DNA of 64,000 bases from Hydrogenovibrio sp965140365 (GTDB lineage: Bacteria; Pseudomonadota; Gammaproteobacteria; Thiomicrospirales; Thiomicrospiraceae), in NCBI GenBank assembly GCA_965140365.1, contig OZ223196.1; one strand, given 5' to 3'. Under the pieces are notes generated by a model that worked only from the letters and a program-made list of their open reading frames with translations, made no database searches and was not told the DNA's origin. This document shows, in pieces, positions 36,751-45,528 of the stretch. The first letter of the stretch is position 1; each line of letters starts with the position of its first letter. Position numbers and translations under genes: made by a program.

Positions 36751-39117
36751 TCAGGTGTCCGATGCCGAGACTTGATTTTTGCCATTGCGCTTGGCGTGGT
36801 AAAGATTACGGTCCGCCCGGTCAATGCATTCATTGACCGACTCCCCGACTTGATATTGCGCCACGCCGAGGCTGAAGGTCAAATGGATGTCATGAGAAAA
36901 TTCAGTGGCTTCAATGGCGGCACGCACTTTTTCAGCCAGTTGCGAAGCTTGATGCAAATCCGTTTCCGGACAAATTAAAATGAATTCTTCGCCGCCCCAG
37001 CGCCCGAATGTATCGGTTTTTCGTACCAGATGATGAATGGTTTCCACACTTTTAATCAGCACTTCATCGCCCACTAAATGACCAAACGTATCATTGACCC
37101 GCTTGAAATCATCCAGGTCCATCATCACTAGGCTCAGTTTCGAGTGATAACGCTCAACACGTTCCACTTCGGCATCCAGAACCTGGTCCAGATATTGACG
37201 GTTATAAATACCGGTTAAATGATCCGTCACCGACAAAACCGACAGTTTTTCATTGGAAGCGCGAAGCTTTTCCTGGGTCAGGCGCAACTTTCGATTAAAA
37301 AAGATAAACACGGCCAACAACAGCAAAACCGGCGTTAAAATCAGTATTAACTGCGACCAGCTATACTCTTTTTTATAGTTCACTTGTAACCAGCTATTGG
37401 TCATTTCAAGGTAACGTTGCTTTGGTATTTGCTGTAAGACCTTATGGAAAATGCTTAACAACTCTGGCCAGTCCTGACGAACGCCCATCGCGATATTGGC
37501 GTGGAACGGCATTTCACCGGAAATCTGCAAATTGGTCAAACCGTATTTTTTGATGTGATAACCAATGACCGCCACATTATCCACATAGCCAAAAGCCTCT
37601 CCATTGGCCACGGCCTCCAGCCCTTGCTTGGCGTTGTTAACCAACTTTAACGTCATCTCTGGAAAAACACTGTGCACGGTTTCATGGGCCGCATAGTTTT
37701 TGACCACGGCAATTTTTTTACCTTGAAGTTGCTTGAAATTGGCAATGTAAGGCACTCCATCCCGTGTCGCCACCACCATCGGAAATTTCAGGTACGCTTG
37801 AGTGAAGTCCATGTACGTTTTACGGTCTTCGGTTTCAATCACCGCTGGCAACACATCCAATTTATGCGCTTTAAACGCTGCAATCGTTTCCGGCCAACTT
37901 AAATGTAAAGATGGCTTGAATTCCAGACCGGTGCGCTGAGAAACAAACGCTAAAAATTCTGGGGTAATACCGGCATACACCCCTTGTTCGTTCACAAACT
38001 CAATCGGGCCGTAAGAACGGTCAATCCCCAAGCGAATGACAGGATGCTGCTTGATCCAATCTTTTTCCCGTTGCGTCAGCTGCAACGCTTGAGCTTCAGG
38101 ATGATAAATGCCCTTCTGCAAATCGACATGCCCCTTCAACAGCCCTTGCTTTCGAAACAAATCGGCGATAAAACGCAATCGTCCCTTATTCAAGGTACCA
38201 ATCGGCACATTGTTCAAATCCATCATTTCCTGGATGACATTCGCCTCAAACATCAAGTGCTGGAAAGATTTCTTCACTCCGTACTGTTTCTGTATATAGC
38301 GTGCCATTTCCTCCTTATGCGCCATCGCATAACGCCAGCCTTTAATCGTGGCACGTCGCATTTTGGCCACACGGCCAGGATGGTTTTGTACTTCTTTCTG
38401 AGTGGTGAAGAGCATATCGCCATACAGGTCAATACCAAAGTTCATCGGGTTGATGACATTATAGGGAACGTTGTTTTTCTTGAAAAAATAAGCTTCATTC
38501 GCCAAGTAACCGGAATAAGCATCCACTTCTTTTCGTACCAGCATAGCCGGTGACTTATCGAGAATCGCTCGATCCATCACCGGTTGGACACCGAGCTCTT
38601 CCAACATGGCCAAAATTGGCAAACCATCGGTGTCTTTTTTGTAAAAAGCCACGATTTTGTCTTTCAGTTTATATGGGCTATCCAACCCGGACGATTTAAG
38701 CGTAAACAAAACTTGCGGGGAATGCTGAAAAATCGGCGCGACGATAACAATAGGTTTTTGACGGGCTTGATACAACAACAGAATACTGTCGGAAACACCG
38801 TATTGCCCTTTGCCGTTCAGCACCTGCTCAATGTTATTTTCCAACGGGTCACGAGGTTGTAACTCAACGCTCAACCCTTCGTCACGGTAGTAACCTTGTT
38901 TTTGTGCGGCGTAATAACCGGCAAACTGAAATTGGTGCCGCCATTTGAGTTTGACGACCACTTTTTCAAGTTTCGCCGCTTTCGCCCCTTCATTTTCTGC
39001 AAAAGCCGTCGATGAAACGAACATCAATGAGATGACAAGAAGCCACATCGTTTGAGCCACAAGGCTCACTGGTCCAAGCGACTGTCGGACACCTTTACGA
39101 CTTGTCATTTCTACCAC
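36751..39117 (-). CDS. Diguanylate cyclase with NMT1-type and SBP3 periplasmic domains
   Basis: A 788-residue membrane sensor paralogous to the protein at 17683-20346. After a signal helix (about 20-40) come an NMT1/THI5-like domain (LKWRHQFQFAGYYAAQKQG), an SBP_bac_3 domain (about 365-595), a membrane helix (about 598-615, QLILILTPVLLLLAVFIFF) and a GGDEF domain directly, without the PAS of its paralogue. The motif GGEEF (about 708) is preceded by RKTD, the inhibitory site. It should make c-di-GMP in response to a small periplasmic ligand. Transcription is convergent with the small membrane protein gene. Confidence 0.92.
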   Translation of the reverse strand: MVEMTSRKGVRQSLGPVSLVAQTMWLLVISLMFVSSTAFAENEGAKAAKLEKVVVKLKWRHQFQFAGYYAAQKQGYYRDEGLSVELQPRDPLENNIEQVLNGKGQYGVSDSILLLYQARQKPIVIVAPIFQHSPQVLFTLKSSGLDSPYKLKDKIVAFYKKDTDGLPILAMLEELGVQPVMDRAILDKSPAMLVRKEVDAYSGYLANEAYFFKKNNVPYNVINPMNFGIDLYGDMLFTTQKEVQNHPGRVAKMRRATIKGWRYAMAHKEEMARYIQKQYGVKKSFQHLMFEANVIQEMMDLNNVPIGTLNKGRLRFIADLFRKQGLLKGHVDLQKGIYHPEAQALQLTQREKDWIKQHPVIRLGIDRSYGPIEFVNEQGVYAGITPEFLAFVSQRTGLEFKPSLHLSWPETIAAFKAHKLDVLPAVIETEDRKTYMDFTQAYLKFPMVVATRDGVPYIANFKQLQGKKIAVVKNYAAHETVHSVFPEMTLKLVNNAKQGLEAVANGEAFGYVDNVAVIGYHIKKYGLTNLQISGEMPFHANIAMGVRQDWPELLSIFHKVLQQIPKQRYLEMTNSWLQVNYKKEYSWSQLILILTPVLLLLAVFIFFNRKLRLTQEKLRASNEKLSVLSVTDHLTGIYNRQYLDQVLDAEVERVERYHSKLSLVMMDLDDFKRVNDTFGHLVGDEVLIKSVETIHHLVRKTDTFGRWGGEEFILICPETDLHQASQLAEKVRAAIEATEFSHDIHLTFSLGVAQYQVGESVNECIDRADRNLYHAKRNGKNQVSASDT

Positions 39118-39251
39118 GGGGAATATCCATTTTTTTATTATCTAATAACTCCGTATGATACCCCGAACCGGCTTAACACACCAGAAAAGCCAGCCATAAC
39201 CCGATTATTTGAGCCAACTCGGTAATCGGTGTTTTGGAATGAAAAACGATG

Positions 39252-39989
39252 TCAAAACACCCCCGTCCAGTGAAGTAAAGGCACCAGTGTCGGTAGGATA
39301 ATCGCCGTCAGCACCGCCGAAAGCGCCATGGCCAAGCCGGAAAAAGCACCCATTTCTGAACTGATCTGAAAGCTACGCGCGGTACCGATACCATGTGCCG
39401 TCACACCCATCGCCACCCCCTTGATGCTGTCGTCATGAATGCCCAACCATTGAAAAACTTTGACCCCGATCACCGCACCCAAAATACCGGTGACCACCAC
39501 CAGCACCGCCGTTAAAGAGGGTAGGCCGCCGATTTTTTCGGAAATCCCCATCGCAATCGGTACCGTGACCGACTTCGGTGCCAACGACAACAGGGTTTCC
39601 AAGCTTGCTCCGGAAACATGTGCGATCGCAATGGAACTGAACGCCCCCATTAACACACCGGCCAACAAGCCAAACGACACTGGCAACCAGAGTTTTTTAA
39701 GCTTGGGAAACTGTTTATAAAGCGGAACCGCCAATGCGACCGTAGCCGGCCCCAAGAGGAAGTGTATAAACTGCCCGCCTTCGAAATAGGCTTGGTAATC
39801 CATATCAGACAGGGTTAAAAACGCAATCAACAATGCGATGGCGGTAATAACCGGGTGCAACAGTACATTTCGGTTCATGCGTTGGTACAACATCAAAGCC
39901 AAGCTGTACGCGACCAGCGTCATTGTAAGGCCGGTTAACGGAGAGGCCGACAGATACACCCAAAGGTAGGTCAAATCATTTTCTGCCAT
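39252..39989 (-). CDS. LrgB/CidB-family membrane protein
   Basis: A 245-residue membrane protein with about seven hydrophobic segments and the family motifs LLGPATVALAVPLYKQ, SVTVPIAMGISEKIGG and GVTAHGIGTARSFQ. In Staphylococcus the family partners LrgA/CidA, and related plant proteins export glycolate; the role here may be metabolite export or control of murein hydrolases. Its start overlaps the lrgA-like gene by 14 bp. Confidence 0.92.
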   Translation of the reverse strand: MAENDLTYLWVYLSASPLTGLTMTLVAYSLALMLYQRMNRNVLLHPVITAIALLIAFLTLSDMDYQAYFEGGQFIHFLLGPATVALAVPLYKQFPKLKKLWLPVSFGLLAGVLMGAFSSIAIAHVSGASLETLLSLAPKSVTVPIAMGISEKIGGLPSLTAVLVVVTGILGAVIGVKVFQWLGIHDDSIKGVAMGVTAHGIGTARSFQISSEMGAFSGLAMALSAVLTAIILPTLVPLLHWTGVF

Positions 39990-40377
39990 CTGCGCCTCCT
40001 TTATTCGTCCATCGACGCTGCATCCACTGCATCACCCAGGCGGTTGTCACCATCGTAATCACCGTGCTGAACAACAGCGTCAACCCAATGGGCAGCCACT
40101 CACTGGCGATGCGGTGAAAATACACCATGATTCCAACGCCGGCCGGTACAAACAGCAACGACAAATGGCTCAACAACCCGTCGGAGACTTCATCCAAGGC
40201 GTCGGAGCTTTGCCCTCGCCATAGCAGTGCAACAAACAACAACATCATCCCGATCACCGGACCGGGCACCGGCCAATTAAATAAAATGGCCAACACCTCA
40301 CCGGCCAGCTGAAACAGCAGTAGCCAAGTGATACCGTGTAAAAACTTCATTTTCGGTTTCCAAACGTTTTCATTCAT
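39976..40377 (-). CDS. LrgA/CidA-family holin-like protein
   Basis: A 133-residue protein with four membrane helices and the family pattern LLLFQLAGEVLAILFNWPVP followed by GPVIGMMLLFVALL. It overlaps the downstream LrgB-like gene, forming the usual coupled lrgAB pair. A mobile element lies 35 bp upstream of its start and could affect its promoter. Confidence 0.92.
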   Translation of the reverse strand: MNENVWKPKMKFLHGITWLLLFQLAGEVLAILFNWPVPGPVIGMMLLFVALLWRGQSSDALDEVSDGLLSHLSLLFVPAGVGIMVYFHRIASEWLPIGLTLLFSTVITMVTTAWVMQWMQRRWTNKGGADGRK

Positions 40378-40411
40378 GCGCCACCCTCATATGTCAGAGA
40401 CTTAACATTAT

Positions 40412-40570
40412 GAGCGCCTTGCATGAGTAGGGCGCGACAGAAAAAAGAGCGAAAAATTGACTGAGTTAGGCGTAAAACGCAGCGAATAGTGAACTATCGG
40501 CTAATTTTACAACGGCCATCAGGCGGTTTTAGCCATTTTTATCCGTGTAACCCTCTTGTGTAAAGCTCCC
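40412..40570. mobile_element. MITE-like element, copy 3
   Basis: A 159-bp element flanked by the 5-bp direct repeat ATTAT (40407-40411 and 40571-40575). Ends are degraded versions of the family end (GAGCGCCTTGCATGAG and its right-hand partner). The internal palindrome and several blocks (TTAGGCGTAAAACGCAG, TTTTAGCCATTTTTATCCGTG) match copies 1 and 2. It is the oldest-looking copy and stands just upstream of the lrgA-like gene. Confidence 0.82.
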
Positions 40571-40613
40571 ATTATAGCCTTCAAGCCGGATTGACACAGT
40601 TTTGGAATAAAAA

Positions 40614-40635
40614 AAACCGCCAGGCCTGGCGGTTT
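40614..40635. terminator. CCAGGCCTGG terminator after the M16 operon
   Basis: A perfect 22-bp palindrome with the CCAGGCCTGG core (40620-40629). On the minus strand it is followed by a T run, ending the two-gene peptidase operon. Confidence 0.85.
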
Positions 40636-40660
40636 AAACAACGGAAACTTTATAAGCGTA

Positions 40661-41989
40661 TCATTTCGTCACCGGCTTCACGTCCGGCTCCCCAACCATG
40701 AGGGTCAACATTTTGTCCGGGTGAATGTGTTTTCGCCAAGCTTTTAGGACGTCTTCCTTAGATAACTCGGCCATTTTTTTCGGGAATCGCTCCAGGTAAT
40801 CCAGCGGCATGTCGTAAAAGCCGATCATCGAAATGTATCCGGCAATTTTTGAATTGCTGTCAATCCGAAGCGGGAAGCCACCAATCAGATTACTCTTAAT
40901 GGCTTCAAGCTTTTCATCCGGGAAATCCTTCATAAACTGCGCCAGAGTTTGCTTAACCACCTCATCCGCTTCTTTGGCAGAAGCGTTTTTTGTGGACAAA
41001 CTAATCTGGAATGGCCCCGGCACTTTCATGGGATAGAAACCACTTGATACGCCGTAAACCAGTCCGCGTTTTTCGCGTACTTCTTCCATCAACAAAGAAC
41101 CGAACCCATTCCCGCCTAACAGGTGGTTGCCGAGGAATAAGGCATAATAATCCGGATCACCTCGTTTTACCCCCAACTGCGCCAGCGTGTAGTAAGTTTG
41201 GGTTGACCCAAACCGGATGATTTTGGCTTGTGCTTTTTTCAATGGCTTAGGTTGCGGCAGAGCCGATGCTTTTTCACCGGTTGGCAGTGCGCGCGTGAGT
41301 GCTTCCGCCATCTGTTCGGCTTTCTTACGGTCTACCGCGCCAACGATCGTCACCTGTGCATTCGCGGCCACATAATAACGTTTATAAAAGGCCTTCACAT
41401 CGTCCACCGTCAAGGTTTGAACGGTTTTCAAAGTCCCCGGAACCGGGTGTGCATAAGGGTGGTCGCCATACAGTTTCGACCAAAGTTCATCGGAAAGCAT
41501 GGCTTGCGGTTTAACGGTTTTTTGCTTCAGCCCCGTCATCAAACGCGCTTTTTCCCGCGCCATAATTTTGTTTCGAAAAACCGGTTGACTTGAAATTTCA
41601 GCAAAGAGCGCCATGGCTGGCGTCAACACTTCGTCCCGGGTCAGACTGCGCATATGAATACTGGCCGAATCGCGCCCGGCATTGGAACCAATTTGTACTC
41701 CCAAGTCATTGAAGGCTTCGGAAATCTGGTTTTCATCATGTTTCGGCGTGGCCGTGCCCAGTAAATTAGCCGTAAAGGATGCTACCCCCCATTTTTCACC
41801 GTCCCGCGCCGAACCGGCATCGAATAAAAGCTCCACATCGACCATCGGTAGTTGCGGCGCGTGCACATACATCACTTTCGTGCCTTTGGCGGTCTGCCAG
41901 GTTTGAATATCGACTTTTGCCCAGGCCTGGGTACTCAGCAAACAGGCAAACGTAAAGGCCCAAACCGTCAGTTGTTTTATTTTCGCCAC
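40661..41989 (-). CDS. M16-family peptidase, non-catalytic type
   Basis: A 442-residue exported M16 protein with signal peptide ending in TQAWA (about residue 24). Where the zinc motif HxxEH should be, this copy has WGVASFTANLLG, so it lacks catalytic residues; the conserved C-terminal RGLVYGVSSGFYP is present. It starts at GTG overlapping the upstream stop codon (TAGTG). It likely pairs with the catalytic upstream gene to form a heterodimeric periplasmic processing peptidase. A CCAGGCCTGG palindrome lies in its signal-peptide region. Confidence 0.9.
   Translation of the reverse strand: MAKIKQLTVWAFTFACLLSTQAWAKVDIQTWQTAKGTKVMYVHAPQLPMVDVELLFDAGSARDGEKWGVASFTANLLGTATPKHDENQISEAFNDLGVQIGSNAGRDSASIHMRSLTRDEVLTPAMALFAEISSQPVFRNKIMAREKARLMTGLKQKTVKPQAMLSDELWSKLYGDHPYAHPVPGTLKTVQTLTVDDVKAFYKRYYVAANAQVTIVGAVDRKKAEQMAEALTRALPTGEKASALPQPKPLKKAQAKIIRFGSTQTYYTLAQLGVKRGDPDYYALFLGNHLLGGNGFGSLLMEEVREKRGLVYGVSSGFYPMKVPGPFQISLSTKNASAKEADEVVKQTLAQFMKDFPDEKLEAIKSNLIGGFPLRIDSNSKIAGYISMIGFYDMPLDYLERFPKKMAELSKEDVLKAWRKHIHPDKMLTLMVGEPDVKPVTK
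41921..41930. repeat. CCAGGCCTGG palindrome, in the M16 signal-peptide region
   Basis: Exact copy, extended to 12 bp by C/G; encodes Gln-Ala-Trp at the signal-peptide end. Confidence 0.8.
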
Positions 41990-43368
41990 TATCGAACCCC
42001 TCCTTCCATAACCGGTACGGCGGGTGATTTCGCACCTTCGCCATTCGGTAACAAACTCGCTACCGTCACTTTATCGCGTGTCAGATATTTTTTGGCCACG
42101 GCTTGTACCGCTTCCGGCGTCACCTGACGCAAATTTTCGACCCAGTTGTCGTAGGTTTCGGTCGGCAGCCCAATGCTCACCAACGAGCCCAAAATCATCG
42201 CTTGAGATTGAATGGAGTCTTGATGAAACACATATTGCGCTTCGCTTTGCGCCAACACCCGTTTCAGTTCTTGCTCAGAAATCGGCTGTTGCTGCAACTG
42301 TTCAATCTGCTCCCAAAGCGCCGCTTCGGCCTCTTTCAGAGATTTCCCTTCGGAGGGCGAGATATTCAACGTAAACAGGCTTTCCAAACGGCTGGTTTCA
42401 TCATAACTGGCCCCGGCGGACACCGCGACTTTCGAGCCGCGCACCAGATTACGCGGCAAACGAGCGCTGTCCCCGCCATCCAATACACTGCTCAACACCG
42501 AAAGCGCATACACTTCTTGACTGTCTTTGGCCGTCACCAGCGATGGGGCATGAAACCCCATCACCAAACTCGGTGATTTGGTGGCACCTTTCATTTTAAT
42601 ACGGCGTTCACCTTCCTGTTCGATTTCCACACGCGGCTTCGGCGGCGTAATGGTTTCCGGCTTGTGGACGCCATAATATTGCTTCGCCCATTGATAAACC
42701 TGTTGCGGGTCGACATCCCCCACCACGACTAAAGTGGCGTTATTCGGGGCATACCATTGACGATACCAATTCCGTAAATCGTTCACCGTATAAGCCCGAA
42801 TATCCGACATCCAGCCGATAACCGGATGATGTTGTGGGCTGTTGACATAGGCCGAGGCCTTAAAGAGTTCATACAGTTTGGAGCCCGGACGGTCCTCAAC
42901 ACGCCAGCGACGTTCCTCCGTTACGACGTCCCGCTCTTTTTGAAACTCTTCGTCTTTGATAACGAGATTACGCATGCGATCGGACTCCAGCTCCATGACT
43001 TTTTCCAGATTTTGAGTACCGACCACCTGATAGTAAGCCGTGTAATCACTGGACGTAAAAGCATTGTCCTGCCCCCCCAACCTTGACACGGTTTTTGAGA
43101 ACTCGCCCGGTTGCAAAGATTTGGTGCCTTTGAACATCATGTGTTCCAGCATATGGGAAATGCCAGTAATGCCACCGTATTCATAGTTGGAACCGACCCG
43201 ATACCAAACCTGTTGCACAACCACCGGCGCCCGGTGATCTTCTTTGACCAGTATCTGCATACCGTTGTCGAGTTTGAATTTCGATATACTGGCGTGAGCC
43301 GGCCATGCCAGCGCCATCACCAGACCGAATAACCCAATTCGCACCATGGGGGAATCTCCTAAAATCAA
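41989..43368 (-). CDS. M16-family zinc metallopeptidase
   Basis: A 459-residue exported peptidase with a signal peptide (to about PAHA, residue 26). The inverted zinc motif HxxEH appears as HMLEHMMF with the downstream glutamate region (VVTEERRWR), so it is the catalytic member of the pair. Family members cut small peptides and misfolded fragments in the periplasm. Its last codon overlaps the start of the non-catalytic partner. It diverges from ftsY. Confidence 0.93.
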   Translation of the reverse strand: MILGDSPMVRIGLFGLVMALAWPAHASISKFKLDNGMQILVKEDHRAPVVVQQVWYRVGSNYEYGGITGISHMLEHMMFKGTKSLQPGEFSKTVSRLGGQDNAFTSSDYTAYYQVVGTQNLEKVMELESDRMRNLVIKDEEFQKERDVVTEERRWRVEDRPGSKLYELFKASAYVNSPQHHPVIGWMSDIRAYTVNDLRNWYRQWYAPNNATLVVVGDVDPQQVYQWAKQYYGVHKPETITPPKPRVEIEQEGERRIKMKGATKSPSLVMGFHAPSLVTAKDSQEVYALSVLSSVLDGGDSARLPRNLVRGSKVAVSAGASYDETSRLESLFTLNISPSEGKSLKEAEAALWEQIEQLQQQPISEQELKRVLAQSEAQYVFHQDSIQSQAMILGSLVSIGLPTETYDNWVENLRQVTPEAVQAVAKKYLTRDKVTVASLLPNGEGAKSPAVPVMEGGVR

Positions 43369-43437
43369 ACGAATTTCATTTATAATAACGTAATTAATGG
43401 CCGCAAGTATTGACGAAGCTTTAAAACAGGAAGCGAC

Positions 43438-44535
43438 ATGTTCAGTTTTTTAAAACGTAAAGACAAAGCGTCATCCGACGAAACACAACCAAACGACTCC
43501 ACACAAGACCTTCCAGAAACCCCGGAAAACGACTCTGAAGCACCTTCTGAGCCCCTAGCGACCGCGCCGACGGAAACCACCCCGGAACCAACCGAATCGG
43601 TCGATAAGCCGGGGCTATTCACGCGGCTGAAAAACAGCCTGACCAAAACGCGCCGTAATTTCACCGACAGCTTAACCTCATTGGTCATAGGCCGCAAAGA
43701 AATCGATGCGGAGCTATTGGATGAGCTGGAAATGATTTTACTCACCGCCGATGTCGGCGTGGAAGCCACCGATAAAATCATCCAAAACCTGACCGATCAA
43801 GTATCTCGGAAGGAGCTTAAAGAACCCGAAGCATTAATTGAAGCGTTAAAAACCCAATTGGAAAGCCTATTAACACCGGTTGAGCAGCCACTGGACATCA
43901 CCCTCAACGAGGGACCTTTTGTCATTTTAATGGTCGGCGTCAATGGCGTCGGCAAAACCACCACCATAGGGAAATTAGCGAAAAAATTTCAAAATGAAGG
44001 CAAGTCCGTCATGCTGGCCGCCGGGGACACTTTCCGAGCCGCGGCGGTGGAACAACTGGAAACCTGGGGTGAACGTAATCAGGTACCCGTCATTGCCCAA
44101 AAAACCGGGGCGGATTCCGCTGCCGTTATTTTCGATGCCATCCAATCCGCAACAGCGAAGAAGGTGGATGTACTGATTGCCGATACGGCTGGGCGCTTGC
44201 ATACACAGTCCAACCTGATGGAAGAGTTGAAAAAGGTCAAACGCGTGATTCAAAAGGTCAATCCAAATGCTCCACATGAAGTCATGCTGGTGCTGGATGC
44301 CGGAACCGGGCAAAATGCCCTAAGCCAGGCACAACAGTTCCATGAAGCGGTTGATTTAACCGGCTTAACGCTTACCAAGCTTGACGGCACGGCCAAAGGC
44401 GGCATCGTCTTTGCACTGGCCGAGCAACTTGGCCTACCGGTGCGCTTTATCGGCGTCGGCGAAGCGATTGACGACTTGCGCCCTTTCCAGGCCAATGAGT
44501 TTGCCCAGGCCCTCTTCGACCAAACCGATGGCTGA
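43438..44535 (+). CDS. ftsY: Signal recognition particle receptor
   Basis: A 365-residue GTPase that receives SRP-ribosome complexes at the membrane. An acidic, Glu/Pro/Thr-rich N-terminal part (1 to about 60) precedes the N domain and the G domain: GVNGVGKTTT (about 167-176), DTFRAAA, DTAGRLHTQ and TKLDGTAKGG. The acidic part is shorter than in E. coli. The DUF2914 gene begins 5 bp after the stop, suggesting an operon. Confidence 0.97.
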   Translation: MFSFLKRKDKASSDETQPNDSTQDLPETPENDSEAPSEPLATAPTETTPEPTESVDKPGLFTRLKNSLTKTRRNFTDSLTSLVIGRKEIDAELLDELEMILLTADVGVEATDKIIQNLTDQVSRKELKEPEALIEALKTQLESLLTPVEQPLDITLNEGPFVILMVGVNGVGKTTTIGKLAKKFQNEGKSVMLAAGDTFRAAAVEQLETWGERNQVPVIAQKTGADSAAVIFDAIQSATAKKVDVLIADTAGRLHTQSNLMEELKKVKRVIQKVNPNAPHEVMLVLDAGTGQNALSQAQQFHEAVDLTGLTLTKLDGTAKGGIVFALAEQLGLPVRFIGVGEAIDDLRPFQANEFAQALFDQTDG

Positions 44536-44540
44536 GATTG

Positions 44541-45509
44541 ATGAATCTGCCGGATACGGAAAACGCTCATTATCACTATGCCTTTAAAAAAGGTTATCGC
44601 ATGGCGATGGATGGCAAACCCATGTCACACATGCCCAGCCGCATTCGCCGAGACCCGGCCCTGAGAGAATATTTTCAAATGGGGTGGAACCAGCTGCAGG
44701 AAGAGCTGGCCAACGGCGAGCAGGATGACGCCAGGACACCATGGCGTAGCCGCTTTGCCTGGTTCATGATGATGCTACTGGCCGGCATCGGCACAGCGTC
44801 GTTAATGGTGACTCAAATCAATGAAAAAAAGGACGAGCAACAAGCGAGAATCGACGCACCAGCGTCTATCCCCAAAATCGCCAGGCCTGGTGATAATCTA
44901 AAAAAACCCTCTGAAATACCGGCGAGCCCTCAACCTCAAGAACCCCCTCGCGTCTCGCCGGACTTAAGCCTTATCGATGGCGACAAGCAAACGGCTTCCA
45001 ACGTAAAAGAGTCGCCTTCTTCACCACCCAAAGCCCCCGAAAGCCCATCAGTCGAAACGCCATCCACAACAGATGGTTTATCGCTTTTATCACCACAAGC
45101 TCGCCAAGATTTAGCCCAAACCCGCCAAGAAGTCCTTTATAATCAATCAGAAAAACACGTGACCCTGGCACCTGTACAGACCAGTGACATTCAAGTCGAA
45201 CAAGCGGTTTTGGCTGAAAACGTCTTGAACCTGACACCAGAAAACCCGCTGAAAGAGTTGGTTCCCAAATATGTACGGAAAGTATTTTTCTTTACCCGAA
45301 TTGATGACGCGGCCGGCAAAACGATATACCATCGATGGATTTATCAGGATCGGATTTTAGCCACAGTGCCATTAAAAATCACCAGTCCGCGCTTTAGGAC
45401 CTGGTCCAGCAAGCGACTAAGCAGTGCCTGGCCAGGACAATGGCATATCGAAGTACTGGACGACCAAGGCCACGTGATTTATCGATATTCGTTTAACTAC
45501 ATAAAATAA
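44541..45509 (+). CDS. DUF2914 protein with RMF-like N-terminus
   Basis: A 322-residue protein from the ATG at 44541; a TTG one codon earlier is less likely. Residues about 8-50 (AHYHYAFKKGYRMAMDGK followed by EYFQMGWNQLQEE) follow the A-x-x-x-GY-x(5)-G...GW pattern of ribosome modulation factor/CrpP proteins. A membrane helix follows (about 72-91, WFMMMLLAGIGTASLMV), then a Pro/Ser-rich linker and a C-terminal DUF2914 beta domain (VFFFTRIDDAAGKTIYHRWI). Function unknown. It sits between ftsY and a lipoprotein transglycosylase on the same strand. Confidence 0.78.
   Translation: MNLPDTENAHYHYAFKKGYRMAMDGKPMSHMPSRIRRDPALREYFQMGWNQLQEELANGEQDDARTPWRSRFAWFMMMLLAGIGTASLMVTQINEKKDEQQARIDAPASIPKIARPGDNLKKPSEIPASPQPQEPPRVSPDLSLIDGDKQTASNVKESPSSPPKAPESPSVETPSTTDGLSLLSPQARQDLAQTRQEVLYNQSEKHVTLAPVQTSDIQVEQAVLAENVLNLTPENPLKELVPKYVRKVFFFTRIDDAAGKTIYHRWIYQDRILATVPLKITSPRFRTWSSKRLSSAWPGQWHIEVLDDQGHVIYRYSFNYIK
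44881..44890. repeat. CCAGGCCTGG palindrome, in the DUF2914 gene
   Basis: Exact copy; encodes Arg-Pro-Gly in the plus frame. Confidence 0.8.
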
Positions 45510-45528
45510 TGCAAGAGTAAGTAAGCAC

